From Sulfurovum sp965602275 (GTDB lineage: Bacteria > Campylobacterota > Campylobacteria > Campylobacterales > Sulfurovaceae), in assembly GCA_965602275.1 (NCBI GenBank), contig CBFCXZ010000003.1:1-64000 (forward strand): DNA of 64,000 bases. Direction: 5' to 3'. The notes under the pieces were generated by a model. The model saw only the letters and a list, made by a program, of their open reading frames with translations. It was not told the DNA's origin and searched no databases. Position 1 is the stretch's first letter, and every line of letters starts with the position of its first letter. A program made the translations under genes and the position numbers. This document shows, piece after piece, positions 26,844 through 35,298 of the stretch.

Positions 26844-26866
26844 CCTTTTCCCCCTTATCCTTCATA

Positions 26867-26921
26867 AAAAATATGTCAATTTGACATATTTTTATCTACT
26901 TTGTTCAACTTATCCTATAAT
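26867..26921 (+). promoter_or_regulatory. operator-like palindrome plus -10 box, second copy
   Basis: Perfect 13-base arms (26867-26879 and 26881-26893) surround a single T, with the core ATATGTCAA-T-TTGACATAT. A TATAAT starts at 26916, 36 bases from the centre, exactly as at 16821/16857. It lies between the DUF2207 gene and the hypothetical at 27036 and points toward the latter. The AT-rich palindrome could also end the DUF2207 transcript. Confidence 0.55.
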
Positions 26922-26942
26922 AATTAAAATAATCTATCAAAA

Positions 26943-27014
26943 GCGACTAGTCGCGTGAACACTCTGTTGAAGAGGACTCAGCGTCAGCGTAGTATATAGA
27001 GCTTTGCTCTATAT
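26943..27014. repeat. two small palindromes in a leader region
   Basis: GCGACTAGTCGC is a perfect 12-base palindrome (26943-26954). A perfect 9-base-pair hairpin, ATATAGAGC-TTT-GCTCTATAT, lies at 26994-27014, just before the hypothetical gene. Both fall within the probable leader of the transcript starting near 26928. There is no U-run, so this is not a typical terminator. Confidence 0.5.
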
Positions 27015-27035
27015 GCGTCCAATGAAAGAACTTGA

Positions 27036-27377
27036 ATGTATAATAAAAAAAAAGAAAGACTCTATATCTGCGACCTGTTAGAGAATCCTTCCGTACCCTA
27101 CCCATCTTATTATGTACTCTCAACTTCTATGCATAAAAATGAGATGCTCCAAGATGCTATCATAGCATTGCATAGTTTTGATTTTTCCTATTATGAGACA
27201 GCAAAGAGTCATGAAGATCTCTTTGCAATGTTCCACTCTGGTACATTTCCTATCTTTAAAGAGAAATATCTTGTAGGGTATTTTGGCAATAAAATGATGT
27301 ACCTAGAGTCAAACGGATGGAAGGGTATGCCTTCCACAGAGGATATATTTAAGATGGAAAACTGGTTAGTTTGTTAG
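27036..27377 (+). CDS. hypothetical protein, 113 residues
   Basis: Not recognised. Protein-like composition with aromatic-rich stretches (PYPSYYVLSTSM, FDFSYYET, GYFGNKMMYLES). No signal peptide or motif. The ATG at 27036 lacks a good ribosome site. A run of nine A directly follows it, and another ATG at 27022 would join this frame if the run lost one A. It sits under the palindrome/TATAAT pair at 26867-26921, with a 100-base leader. Confidence 0.5.
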   Translation: MYNKKKERLYICDLLENPSVPYPSYYVLSTSMHKNEMLQDAIIALHSFDFSYYETAKSHEDLFAMFHSGTFPIFKEKYLVGYFGNKMMYLESNGWKGMPSTEDIFKMENWLVC

Positions 27378-27748
27378 GCTTAAAATAGAATCACTTTTAC
27401 TAATTATGGCTATTATTTTCTAATTAAGACTAATTTTATCTTATTTAGCTATACTTCTATTAGATCTTAGGTATCGACACATTACTTTTTATTCTTCCTC
27501 CTTTTGTAAAAAGTCATTTTGTGTTGACTACCCTTATACACATGACCCCCCCTTTTTTAAGCGTCGGTACCTAAGATTAATATCTACTCTCTCTTGAGTA
27601 TTTCTCCTTTTTCCCTTTTCATGTATAAATTTCAGTATGGGCAATGTAGTAACATTTAAATATATAAAATACATAAAACTATATTTATCAATAAATCTTA
27701 TTAATAAAGTGTTATAATTTTAATATATTTATTACATTAAAAGAGGAG
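27378..27748. other. 371-base intergenic region with an inverted-repeat element and a promoter
   Basis: No gene seen. 27464-27577 is bounded by imperfect inverted ends of about 16 bases (ATCTTAGGTATCGACAC against GCGTCGGTACCTAAGAT), and its interior holds a C7T6 run. The last part carries TATAAT at 27713-27718 in the context AAGTGTTATAATTTTAA and serves the next gene. Confidence 0.6.
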
Positions 27749-27754
27749 ATGAAT

Positions 27755-28087
27755 ATGAAAATGAGTACAAAAGCATTAGCATTAGCTGTTATACTTACAC
27801 TTAGTCCAAATCTTTTGGCTGAAGATATGGGTAAGATACAAGTGATGGAAATTAAACTGGCAAATCTTGAAGTAGATATTACTAAAAAGAAAGTTGAGCT
27901 CTGGAAAAGACAAGAGAAGCTAAATGAGATGAAACTTAAATCACTTTATAGTGACAAGATAGATAAAAAGAATATGGCATTAAAATTGGCACAAGTTGAA
28001 TCAGCACTTGCTAAAGATAAGTTACTCCTTTCAAAAAGAGAAGTAAAACTTTATGAAATGAAAGTCTCTTTATTGAAACACAAATAA
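27755..28087 (+). CDS. small exported coiled-coil protein
   Basis: About 110 residues. A signal peptide (ALALAVILTLSPNLLA) is followed by a wholly helical, Lys/Glu/Leu-rich coiled coil with heptad-like spacing (VMEIKLANLEVDI, KKKVELWKRQEKLNEMKL). No cysteine or lipobox. AAGAGGAG at 27741-27748 touches the ATG at 27749, so I choose the ATG at 27755, six bases downstream of it. It probably acts in the periplasm as a structural or chaperone-like helix. Function unknown. A palindromic repeat follows. Confidence 0.6.
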   Translation: MKMSTKALALAVILTLSPNLLAEDMGKIQVMEIKLANLEVDITKKKVELWKRQEKLNEMKLKSLYSDKIDKKNMALKLAQVESALAKDKLLLSKREVKLYEMKVSLLKHK

Positions 28088-28115
28088 TAAATCGTCCAAT
28101 TATAAATGAGTGAAG

Positions 28116-28150
28116 CCTCTCTCGTTCCTACGGTATCCGTGGTAACGAGG
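28116..28150. repeat. palindromic repeat, single-ended copy
   Basis: Imperfect palindrome CCTCTCTCGTTCCTACGG then TATCCGTGGTAACGAGG between two convergent genes. It is related to the ends of the element at 17226-17327. Here it could serve as a bidirectional terminator. Confidence 0.6.
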
Positions 28151-28162
28151 GAAACAAGGAGA

Positions 28163-28756
28163 CTAAGGTAGTTTTTTCAGCTTCTTAAAATCAATAGCTT
28201 TTGCATAGGATTCCAGATCATCAAGTGAAACTTTTTGCCCTTCTACTTTAACTAAAAAGCGTTTAGCTACAACGATGGTGATATCACCTCTTTGTCTCTC
28301 TTCATTGTATTTTACGATTGCTTTTTCTCTGTTGATACGTTGTAGTTTTCCACCATCAGATGCAGCAAACATCGGATTGGAAAAGATGCCCATCATACTC
28401 TGCAAGATAGGTGAATCGGTGATGATCTCGATCTTGATTCTGGATGAACCTTTTTCATACTCTCTAAAGGTTGATATACCTCCGCCAAACATACCTGCTC
28501 CAGCCGTTTGCGACTCTGCTTTTTTAGCATTCCATCCTGAAAGTGCTTCGGGGAGATAGGCTTCAAGTCCTTTACTCTTTTTTTGCTGGATAAGCTGTAG
28601 TGCATAGTTAATATCCTCAACAGCAACACTATATTCACCACTTTCATAAGACTTTATAGCTTCATTGAGTGTATCAACAACATCATCGGCATTAGCAAAA
28701 CTTGAGAGTGAAGCAAGCAGAAGCGGGGTGAGAACCAATTTTTTAAGATTTTTCAT
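28163..28756 (-). CDS. hypothetical periplasmic protein
   Basis: A 197-residue protein with a clear signal peptide (LVLTPLLLASLSSFANA, cleavage near ADD). The mature part starts with a TPR-like helical pair (LNEAIKSYESGEYSVAVEDINYAL by its parts) and continues with strands (IKIEIITDSPILQS, DITIVVAKRFLVKVEG). It is not a known enzyme family to me. It is convergent with the coiled-coil protein. Role unknown; envelope location is well supported. Confidence 0.65.
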   Translation of the reverse strand: MKNLKKLVLTPLLLASLSSFANADDVVDTLNEAIKSYESGEYSVAVEDINYALQLIQQKKSKGLEAYLPEALSGWNAKKAESQTAGAGMFGGGISTFREYEKGSSRIKIEIITDSPILQSMMGIFSNPMFAASDGGKLQRINREKAIVKYNEERQRGDITIVVAKRFLVKVEGQKVSLDDLESYAKAIDFKKLKKLP

Positions 28757-28925
28757 AAGAACCCTTCTTTTAAATTTAAATGGAATCTATTCTTATTGTT
28801 ACATAGATGACTTAAAGTAATTCTTAAAAAATGATGTTTAGGACCTATACTTCCCTACACGACATCATTTCTATTTATTACAGTTGGATATAATAGTACT
28901 TAGCAAATTATTTAAGGACAAAGTC

Positions 28926-29426
28926 ATGAACATAAAAATAATTGGTGCGATAATAGCTATAGCTGTTCTACTGTTTTCAGTGAGTAGATGTAGTAGTGAT
29001 AATCAAGAGTCAACTTCCTCTTTTGTTCAAGCTTCTCAATTAGATTCATCCATGGATGCTAAGCGTAAAGAAGTATATTCAAAATGGTTATCTGCGTTAG
29101 AACATAAAAAAAGAATTAAAAATAAATATTATAAAAAAACCTATCCTGCTTATATAGAGATGGATTCTCTTGGAAACAGAAGAGTACTTGTACTAGATCT
29201 TAAACCAAACTTTCATTGGCATGTGAGTGCGGGTCATTTATTGGATGAATTCCCTCAAATGCATATTAAGCAGACTATGAATAATGCGAAGAGCTTATTA
29301 AGTCTATATATCATTGAGAGAGATGGGTTTAAAGTATTTACAGCTGTATGGGTAAGCAATAGTGTATTTAGTCGTGAAGCGAAGAAGCTACAAGCTTATG
29401 GTATATATCCTCCAGAGTTTGAGTGA
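28926..29426 (+). CDS. hypothetical membrane-anchored protein
   Basis: A 166-residue protein beginning MNIKIIGAIIAIAVLLFSVSRC, a membrane anchor or possible lipoprotein-like signal. The rest is hydrophilic and ends with GIYPPEFE. AAGGAC stands seven bases before ATG 28926. An earlier in-frame TTG at 28884 is rejected because a TATAAT-like box lies at the same place. No recognised domain. Confidence 0.6.
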   Translation: MNIKIIGAIIAIAVLLFSVSRCSSDNQESTSSFVQASQLDSSMDAKRKEVYSKWLSALEHKKRIKNKYYKKTYPAYIEMDSLGNRRVLVLDLKPNFHWHVSAGHLLDEFPQMHIKQTMNNAKSLLSLYIIERDGFKVFTAVWVSNSVFSREAKKLQAYGIYPPEFE

Positions 29427-29457
29427 TTTTTAACTAGTTCCCTAACCCATGGTAATA

Positions 29458-29530
29458 TGTAGGGGCATCCCTTGTGGGTGCCCTTGAATGGAAGACGTAT
29501 TTATGAAGCCAAGGGTACCCACACCCTGCA
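29458..29530. repeat. TGTAGGGGC-type palindromic repeat, copy 1
   Basis: A left arm at 29458-29486 (TGTAGGGGCATCCCTTG then TGGGTGCCCTTG) and an imperfect reverse-complement right arm at 29510-29530. The same type of repeat lies at 47654-47709. Non-coding. Confidence 0.6.
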
Positions 29531-29533
29531 CTT

Positions 29534-29680
29534 CTGGCTCCTACGGTTTCCGTGGGAACCCATACTTCAATACAAGATATTATGAATGTTATAGTTCATC
29601 ACTTTGTGATGATATAGTTCAGTGGATCAAATTGATATAGGCATTACCACGGATACCTTGGTAACGAGAGGAAACCCTTA
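29534..29680. repeat. MITE-like element, second full copy, reaching the clpB stop codon
   Basis: The left end at 29534-29560 (CTGGCTCCTACGGTTTCC then GTGGGAACCC) and the right end at 29642-29680 (CATTACCACGGATACC then TTGGTAACGAGAGGAAACCC) are related to the ends of the element at 17226. The right end shares AACCCTTATG with that copy, and the TTA in it is the complement of the clpB stop codon. The interior is non-coding. Confidence 0.5.
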
Positions 29681-32251
29681 TGAAACACTAACCTCTATCT
29701 CCCCATCCACAACATCAAATGCCACAGAAGACCCTTCAACAACTTTATCTTCAAGTATCAACTCAGCCAACCTATCTTCCACAACCTCATACAACGCTCT
29801 TTTTAATGGACGAGCCCCATACACAGGGTCAAACCCAGCTTCTGCGATGTATGCTTTGGCATTATGACTTAACGTGATGGTGATATCACGCTCTGCGAGT
29901 TTGGCTTGGATATCTTTGAACAAGATATCTACGATACTCGTAATGGCATCAAGGTCAAGTGGGTTAAAGATGACCATATCATCCAAACGGTTGAGGAACT
30001 CTGGCTTGAAGTTTCGTTTGAGCTCTTCGTTTACCGCTGCTCTTCTTTCTTCTGCATCAGTTATGGTCATGATCTTGTCTGACGCAATGTTCGATGTCAT
30101 GATAATGATGGTATTTTTAAAATCTACCGTTACACCTTTGTTATCTGTCAAACGACCATCGTCTAGCACTTGTAGGAGCGTGTTAAACACATCCGGGTGG
30201 GCTTTTTCTATCTCATCAAAGAGTACAACAGAGTATGGTTTTCTTCTTACTGCTTCAGTGAGCTGTCCACCCTCTTCATAGCCCACATATCCTGGAGGTG
30301 CACCGACTAAACGACTTGCTGCATGTTTCTCCATGTATTCACTCATATCTATACGTATAAGTGCTTTTTCAGAGTCAAAAAGGAACTTCGCAAGCGTTTT
30401 GGCTACTTGTGTTTTACCTACACCGGTAGGTCCAAGGAACATAAAACTTCCTATAGGTCTATTCAAGTCACTAAGCCCTGCTTTATTACGCTTGATGGCT
30501 CTTGCTACGGCTTTGAGAGCTTCTTCCTGCCCTACTACCTCTTCTTTGAGAATGCTTTCTATGGCAAGGATCTTCTCTTTTTCACCTTGGAGCATCTTAC
30601 TTACAGAGATACCCGTCCAACGACTCACAATGCTTGCTATCATCTCTTCATCTACAGAATTTTTAAGCAGTGTACCCTCAGACATCATTTGAGTCCACTT
30701 ATCTTCTAAATCTTGAAGCTTAGTCTCTTCAGCAGGGATCTGCCCGTATTCTATCTCGGCAGCTTTGTTGAAATCACCCTCCCGCTTGACATGTTCTGCC
30801 TGAGTTTTGAGTGATCCTATGGTCGTTTTCACCTCTGCTATCTGGTTAAAGACCTCTTTTTCATTGTCAAATTGACTTTGTAATGACATACGTTTCTCTT
30901 CAAGGTCAGCTAACTCTTTTTCTATCTCGGAAAGACGCGAACTGTTTTTCTCACTCTCCTCCATCTTTAAAGCTTCTTTTTCAACTTGAAGCGTAGAGAT
31001 CTCACGTTTAGCTTTTGAAAGATCAGTAGGCTCACTCTCTATCTGCATTTTAAGCTCTGCCGCTGCTTCATCTATAAGGTCAATAGCCTTATCCGGTAAG
31101 AATCTATCGGTAATATATCTGTCTGACAACTTCGCTGCAGCCACCAATGCTGCGTCAGTAATGATGACATTATGGTGTGTTTCAAGTCTGCTTTTGATAC
31201 CCCTGAGTATCTGCAAGGCTTCATTGATACTTGGCTCTTCAACTTTTACCGGTTGGAAACGTCTCTGCAGGGCAGTATCTTTTTCAAAGAACTTTCTATA
31301 CTCTTTAAGGGTTGTAGCCCCTATGGTATGAAGCTCACCACGAGCAAGAGCTGGCTTTAAGATGTTTGCTGCATCCATACCACCCTCACCTGCTCCTGCT
31401 CCAACGATGGTATGGATCTCATCAATGAAAAGGATAACATTGGCAGACTCTTTGACCTCATCGATGACTGCTTTGAGTCTGTCCTCAAACTCACCTCTGT
31501 ACTTCGCTCCTGCTATGAGTCTACTCATGTCTAATGAGACAACACGCATGTTTTGAAGACTTAATGGCACTTCTTTGTTTACGATACGCTGTGCAAGCCC
31601 TTCTACGATGGCTGTTTTACCTGTTCCTGGCTCCCCTATAAGGATAGGATTGTTCTTTGTCTTACGTATAAGAATTTGCATCATACGCTGTACTTCTTCA
31701 TCTCTACCGATGACCGGATCAAGCTCTCCATCTAAGGCTTTTTGATTCAAGTCTATACCGTACTGTGCTAGGGCTTCGAGTGTTTCATCTCCACTTTGAG
31801 AGTCTATCTGTTTGCCTCCACGTATGCTCTCCAGAGTCTTTTTATATTCATTCATATCAACGTATTTGCCGAGTGTCTCTGCTATGAAGTTTTCCCCCGC
31901 ATTTGCCATAAGCCATGCATCCACAGCAAGATACTGATCACCATTGGCAGCCATCACACCTTCTGCATTTTGCAGTGAACGTACTAAGTTTTGTGAGAGC
32001 TTGATATTCTCTTTTGTGACAGATGAAACAGCAGGAAGCTTATTGGCTATACTCTTTGCCTCCAACTCTATGGCAGCTTTATCTGCATTCATCTTGTTAA
32101 GTGCCTGATGTAAAATAGAACCACTATTCGTCAACAGTGCCCAAATGAGGTGTATAGGGTCAACTTCCTGATTTTTATTATGCAAAGCAAGAGAAACACC
32201 TGACTCGATAGTGCCTTGCATTTGATTGGTTAATTTTTCTAATATACTCAT
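29678..32251 (-). CDS. clpB: ATP-dependent disaggregase ClpB
   Basis: Heat-shock AAA+ chaperone that, with DnaK, pulls proteins out of aggregates. 857 residues, full length: a Clp N domain, first ATPase module with GEPGTGKT near residue 204 and VILFIDEIH, the coiled-coil middle domain about 405-525 that distinguishes ClpB from ClpA and ClpC, then the second module with GPTGVGKT near 605 and VVLFDEIEKAH. No ClpP-docking loop is evident, as expected. Transcribed alone. Its stop codon lies inside the edge of a repeat element. Confidence 0.97.
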   Translation of the reverse strand: MSILEKLTNQMQGTIESGVSLALHNKNQEVDPIHLIWALLTNSGSILHQALNKMNADKAAIELEAKSIANKLPAVSSVTKENIKLSQNLVRSLQNAEGVMAANGDQYLAVDAWLMANAGENFIAETLGKYVDMNEYKKTLESIRGGKQIDSQSGDETLEALAQYGIDLNQKALDGELDPVIGRDEEVQRMMQILIRKTKNNPILIGEPGTGKTAIVEGLAQRIVNKEVPLSLQNMRVVSLDMSRLIAGAKYRGEFEDRLKAVIDEVKESANVILFIDEIHTIVGAGAGEGGMDAANILKPALARGELHTIGATTLKEYRKFFEKDTALQRRFQPVKVEEPSINEALQILRGIKSRLETHHNVIITDAALVAAAKLSDRYITDRFLPDKAIDLIDEAAAELKMQIESEPTDLSKAKREISTLQVEKEALKMEESEKNSSRLSEIEKELADLEEKRMSLQSQFDNEKEVFNQIAEVKTTIGSLKTQAEHVKREGDFNKAAEIEYGQIPAEETKLQDLEDKWTQMMSEGTLLKNSVDEEMIASIVSRWTGISVSKMLQGEKEKILAIESILKEEVVGQEEALKAVARAIKRNKAGLSDLNRPIGSFMFLGPTGVGKTQVAKTLAKFLFDSEKALIRIDMSEYMEKHAASRLVGAPPGYVGYEEGGQLTEAVRRKPYSVVLFDEIEKAHPDVFNTLLQVLDDGRLTDNKGVTVDFKNTIIIMTSNIASDKIMTITDAEERRAAVNEELKRNFKPEFLNRLDDMVIFNPLDLDAITSIVDILFKDIQAKLAERDITITLSHNAKAYIAEAGFDPVYGARPLKRALYEVVEDRLAELILEDKVVEGSSVAFDVVDGEIEVSVS

Positions 32252-32339
32252 AAAATTACTCCTTAAAATTGTTTAAATATAAGTTATTATACAACTTTAG
32301 TCACTTTGTGTCAAGTTTCCTTCATAATTTCATTAAGTT

Positions 32340-33038
32340 TTATGGTTTGATCTGCTTCATTAAAGTATCTATCACTCCTTCAGTTCCCTGCACCAAAAGC
32401 GGTTCACTTTCCATATCTAACCACTTGATGATCTCCTTCATCTCTCCCTCAGTCATCACAGTACATCCGGCCGTAGGCACTTTCTTAATGTGTATAAATA
32501 TACATGACCCAGCACCCTTCACAGCTCCCTCTTCATCTATATGATTATGATTTACCACAATGCCATACTTGTAATAGTCTTTTGGAAACTTCATATGCTC
32601 TTTACTCTTGTAGTCTATGTTTACTTTTGTGCTATCGACTATTTTATTGTAAAGCTTTGAGTTTACGTCGTCTACACAGTGGTCTGTAGCTTTGTATACT
32701 TCATAAGGATACGCTACAACAAAAGGTTGATATCCAAAAGCCTGTTTGAGAGTGAAGATACCAGCCGGTGCTTTACCGTCTCCCTCTTTCTTTATGTACT
32801 TGGGACCTTTTGGTATAGTATGTAGTCCTATCCCCCATCCTAATCCGTTTCTTCCTAATTTAATGTTAATGGCTTTGCCTATTTTATGCCAGCTGTTCCC
32901 TTCTCTCTCAAAGCGTTGCAACAGACCATTTGGTGTAGACCAATTTTTAGTAGTGACAACCAAAAGTTGTTTCGTATCTGGTATCTGTGCATGCATAGTT
33001 ATAAGCGAAAAACAAAGTCCAAGTAAAATCTTCTTCAT
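32340..33038 (-). CDS. L,D-transpeptidase (YkuD-like) family protein
   Basis: An exported 232-residue protein with a short signal peptide (LLGLCFSLITMHA). The catalytic domain shows the YkuD pattern in relaxed form: GDGKAPAGIFTL near residue 90 and SCIFIHIKKVPTAGCTVM near 180, with the nucleophile cysteine in TAGC and a histidine before it. Such enzymes cross-link or trim peptidoglycan stem peptides. It is closest to the YafK-like TAGC branch. Divergent from the NhaC gene, 18 bases apart. Confidence 0.82.
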   Translation of the reverse strand: MKKILLGLCFSLITMHAQIPDTKQLLVVTTKNWSTPNGLLQRFEREGNSWHKIGKAINIKLGRNGLGWGIGLHTIPKGPKYIKKEGDGKAPAGIFTLKQAFGYQPFVVAYPYEVYKATDHCVDDVNSKLYNKIVDSTKVNIDYKSKEHMKFPKDYYKYGIVVNHNHIDEEGAVKGAGSCIFIHIKKVPTAGCTVMTEGEMKEIIKWLDMESEPLLVQGTEGVIDTLMKQIKP

Positions 33039-33056
33039 TTAGATATAATCCTCTTT

Positions 33057-34436
33057 ATGGAATATGGAATATTATCAATAGCAATCCCGTTGCTGACAAT
33101 CATTTTAGCTATTATAACCAAAGATGTGATCGTTTCGCTCATGGGTGGTATTTTTGCAGGTTTATTAGTTCTGAACGCTTATAATCCTATAGACGCATTC
33201 ATCGCTCTGTTTGATGGGATCATAGCTCTATTTTCTGAAGGGTGGATAGCAAAAACACTACTTTTCATACTCATGGTAGGTTCCATTATCAGACTGCTTA
33301 CTCTCTCTGGTGCAGTCGATAGTTTCGTAGCCTACTTAAGCAAAAAAGCCAAAAAGATAGACTCTCCTATAGGTGCGATGTTACTTGCCTACGTCATCGG
33401 CGTAGTGATATTTATAGAGTCATCTATCACAGCACTTGTGGCAGGAACCGTAGCTAAACCTCTGTGTGACAAAAACGGTGTAAGCAGAGAGAAGCTTGCT
33501 TACATTTGTGATAGTACCTCAGCTCCTATCTGTTCACTCATCCCACTTAATGCCTGGGGTGCATTACTCTTAGGTCTCATCGTTACAGCCATTGACTCTC
33601 AAGTCATCTCCGGAGATGGTATTTCTTTACTTATAGCTTCCATCCCTTATAACTTCTATTCACTTATTACTTTGGCTATAGTTTTGGGTGTTATATTTTT
33701 TAATATTAATATAGGACCTATGAAGTATTCTACCCCTAAACCCTACGTAGCACCGCATAATGAAGCAGCTATCAAAGCTACACCCTATAAAATGCTTCTG
33801 CCTATTTTGGTCATGGTACTTATGGTACCTGTGGGGCTTTATCTAACAGGAAAAGGTGACATATTTAAAGGGTCTGGTTCTACTTCTGTCTATTACGCAG
33901 TTATCGTTACCCTACTCTTTATGTACCTCTATTTTGTTCCCTTCAAAACACTTTCGCACAAGAACTATTTTAAAGGACTCTATGAGGGGATAGGTGACAT
34001 GGTACCCGTCACGATCATCATGATCTTTGCACTCCTCATCGGTAAAGTTATCGGTGACCTTGGCACAGCCAAATATTTGGCTCATATGCTCTCTGGAAAC
34101 ATCTCCCCTGCACTCATCCCTCTTCTCATCTTTTTAGTAGCAAGCATCACTGCATTTTCTACAGGAACAAGCTGGGGAACATTTTCCATTATGATGCCTA
34201 TAGGCTTGGCATTAGGTGCTACAATGGGACTGGACATTCCACTTGTAATCGCAGCAGTCATAAGTGGTGGTATCTTCGGAGACCACGCCTCCCCTATCTC
34301 AGACACCACCATCATCTCCTCCATGGCAGCAGACTGTGATCACATCTCTCATGTACGAACACAGTTACCTTATGCACTAATAGGTGGTGGGTTAGCTTCT
34401 GTGGCGTTTTGGGTAACTGGATGGATATTGCACTAA
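33057..34436 (+). CDS. Na+/H+ antiporter, NhaC family
   Basis: A 459-residue membrane protein with about eleven to twelve helices. NhaC marks are FIESSITALVAGTVAKPLCD near residue 120 by its parts, SAPICSLIPLNAWGALL, and the late FSTGTSWGTFSIMMP and GGIFGDHASPISDTTIISS motifs. It would expel Na+ for H+ at the inner membrane. It is one of three different cation/proton antiporters in this window (CPA2, NhaC, NhaD). No strong ribosome site precedes the ATG at 33057. Confidence 0.9.
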   Translation: MEYGILSIAIPLLTIILAIITKDVIVSLMGGIFAGLLVLNAYNPIDAFIALFDGIIALFSEGWIAKTLLFILMVGSIIRLLTLSGAVDSFVAYLSKKAKKIDSPIGAMLLAYVIGVVIFIESSITALVAGTVAKPLCDKNGVSREKLAYICDSTSAPICSLIPLNAWGALLLGLIVTAIDSQVISGDGISLLIASIPYNFYSLITLAIVLGVIFFNINIGPMKYSTPKPYVAPHNEAAIKATPYKMLLPILVMVLMVPVGLYLTGKGDIFKGSGSTSVYYAVIVTLLFMYLYFVPFKTLSHKNYFKGLYEGIGDMVPVTIIMIFALLIGKVIGDLGTAKYLAHMLSGNISPALIPLLIFLVASITAFSTGTSWGTFSIMMPIGLALGATMGLDIPLVIAAVISGGIFGDHASPISDTTIISSMAADCDHISHVRTQLPYALIGGGLASVAFWVTGWILH

Positions 34437-34520
34437 GAAAAATTAGAGTTTATAATGAAGATCTTGCCAGATATATATGTTGACAATGTCAATATTATTG
34501 TCTAACACAAATTGTAACCT

Positions 34521-34547
34521 AAATATTTGAAGGTGATTCAAATATTT
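34521..34547. terminator. perfect AT-rich hairpin between convergent genes
   Basis: Arms AAATATTTGAA and TTCAAATATTT (11 perfect base pairs) around GGTGA, midway between the ends of the NhaC gene and the LpxA-like gene. Position suggests a bidirectional terminator; the lack of GC pairs keeps confidence modest. Confidence 0.45.
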
Positions 34548-34560
34548 ATAGTTATAAAAA

Positions 34561-35298
34561 CTACATATTACTTGTTGCAATAAAGGAAACAAATCTTTTT
34601 ACATATTCATTTTCATGGGTATCAGCTATCTCTTTTGCCAACTCTTTATCAACATCGTTACCTAAAACTTTTTTAAAAATAGCTTTTATCTCATCAATTT
34701 GATTTTGATTTTCCAATCTTCTTCTAAGACCAACTACATTTAAACTTTTTACACTTGCTCTATTTCCTTCTACCAATGTAAAAGGTGGTATATCATGAGT
34801 AACATAAGATGCTCCACCGATCATTACTCCTGTTCCTATCGTATTATTAGCTTCTATTGTACTCAACCCACCAATAATTACTCTATCCTCACATTTAACA
34901 TTTTCATAGAGTCTAACTGCATTTGTCATAATACAAAATTCGCCTAATTCAACACCACTGAATATTTGAGCATAAGCCATAATAAAATTATGATTTCCTA
35001 TAATAATTTGTTCTTTTTCTTTGTTTTCATCACCTTGTGTGCCGATTTGGGCGAACTCTCTAATATGTGTTTTTTTACCTATCTCTATTTCTGAACCTTG
35101 ATGTCCAATTGTTGTAAAACTAAAAATTCTTACATCTTCATCAATAAAAAGTTTTCCTGCCAATACAATATTTGACTCTAATTTACATCCCCTAGATAAA
35201 CTAACATCTTTACCTATATAACAAAATGGACCTATCGTTACATCGTCTGCTATCTTTGCCCCGTCTTCTATGATTGTTGATTTATGTATCACTTGCAA
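34561..35298 (-). CDS. LpxA-like left-handed beta-helix acyltransferase paralogue lacking the catalytic histidines
   Basis: A 245-residue hexapeptide-repeat protein that aligns end to end with the LpxA at 40178, including the LpxA-specific tail (EGNRASVKSLNVVGLRRR). LpxA acylates UDP-GlcNAc (or UDP-GlcNAc3N) using a general-base histidine. Where the other copy has H118 and H121 (VHLGHD), this one has Q111 and S114 (AQIFSG); later histidines of the active-site region are also replaced. It is the last gene of lpxB-gnnB-gnnA-lpxA2, overlapping gnnA by 17 bases. It could be an acyltransferase of altered mechanism, a hetero-subunit of LpxA, or inactive. Family is clear; activity is not. Confidence 0.8.
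   Translation of the reverse strand: MQVIHKSTIIEDGAKIADDVTIGPFCYIGKDVSLSRGCKLESNIVLAGKLFIDEDVRIFSFTTIGHQGSEIEIGKKTHIREFAQIGTQGDENKEKEQIIIGNHNFIMAYAQIFSGVELGEFCIMTNAVRLYENVKCEDRVIIGGLSTIEANNTIGTGVMIGGASYVTHDIPPFTLVEGNRASVKSLNVVGLRRRLENQNQIDEIKAIFKKVLGNDVDKELAKEIADTHENEYVKRFVSFIATSNM

Noticed and set aside
34470..34500. TTGACAATGTCAA as a third copy of the shared operator
   Set aside because: The arms are in the opposite order and there is no TATAAT at the matching distance; it lies between convergent genes.
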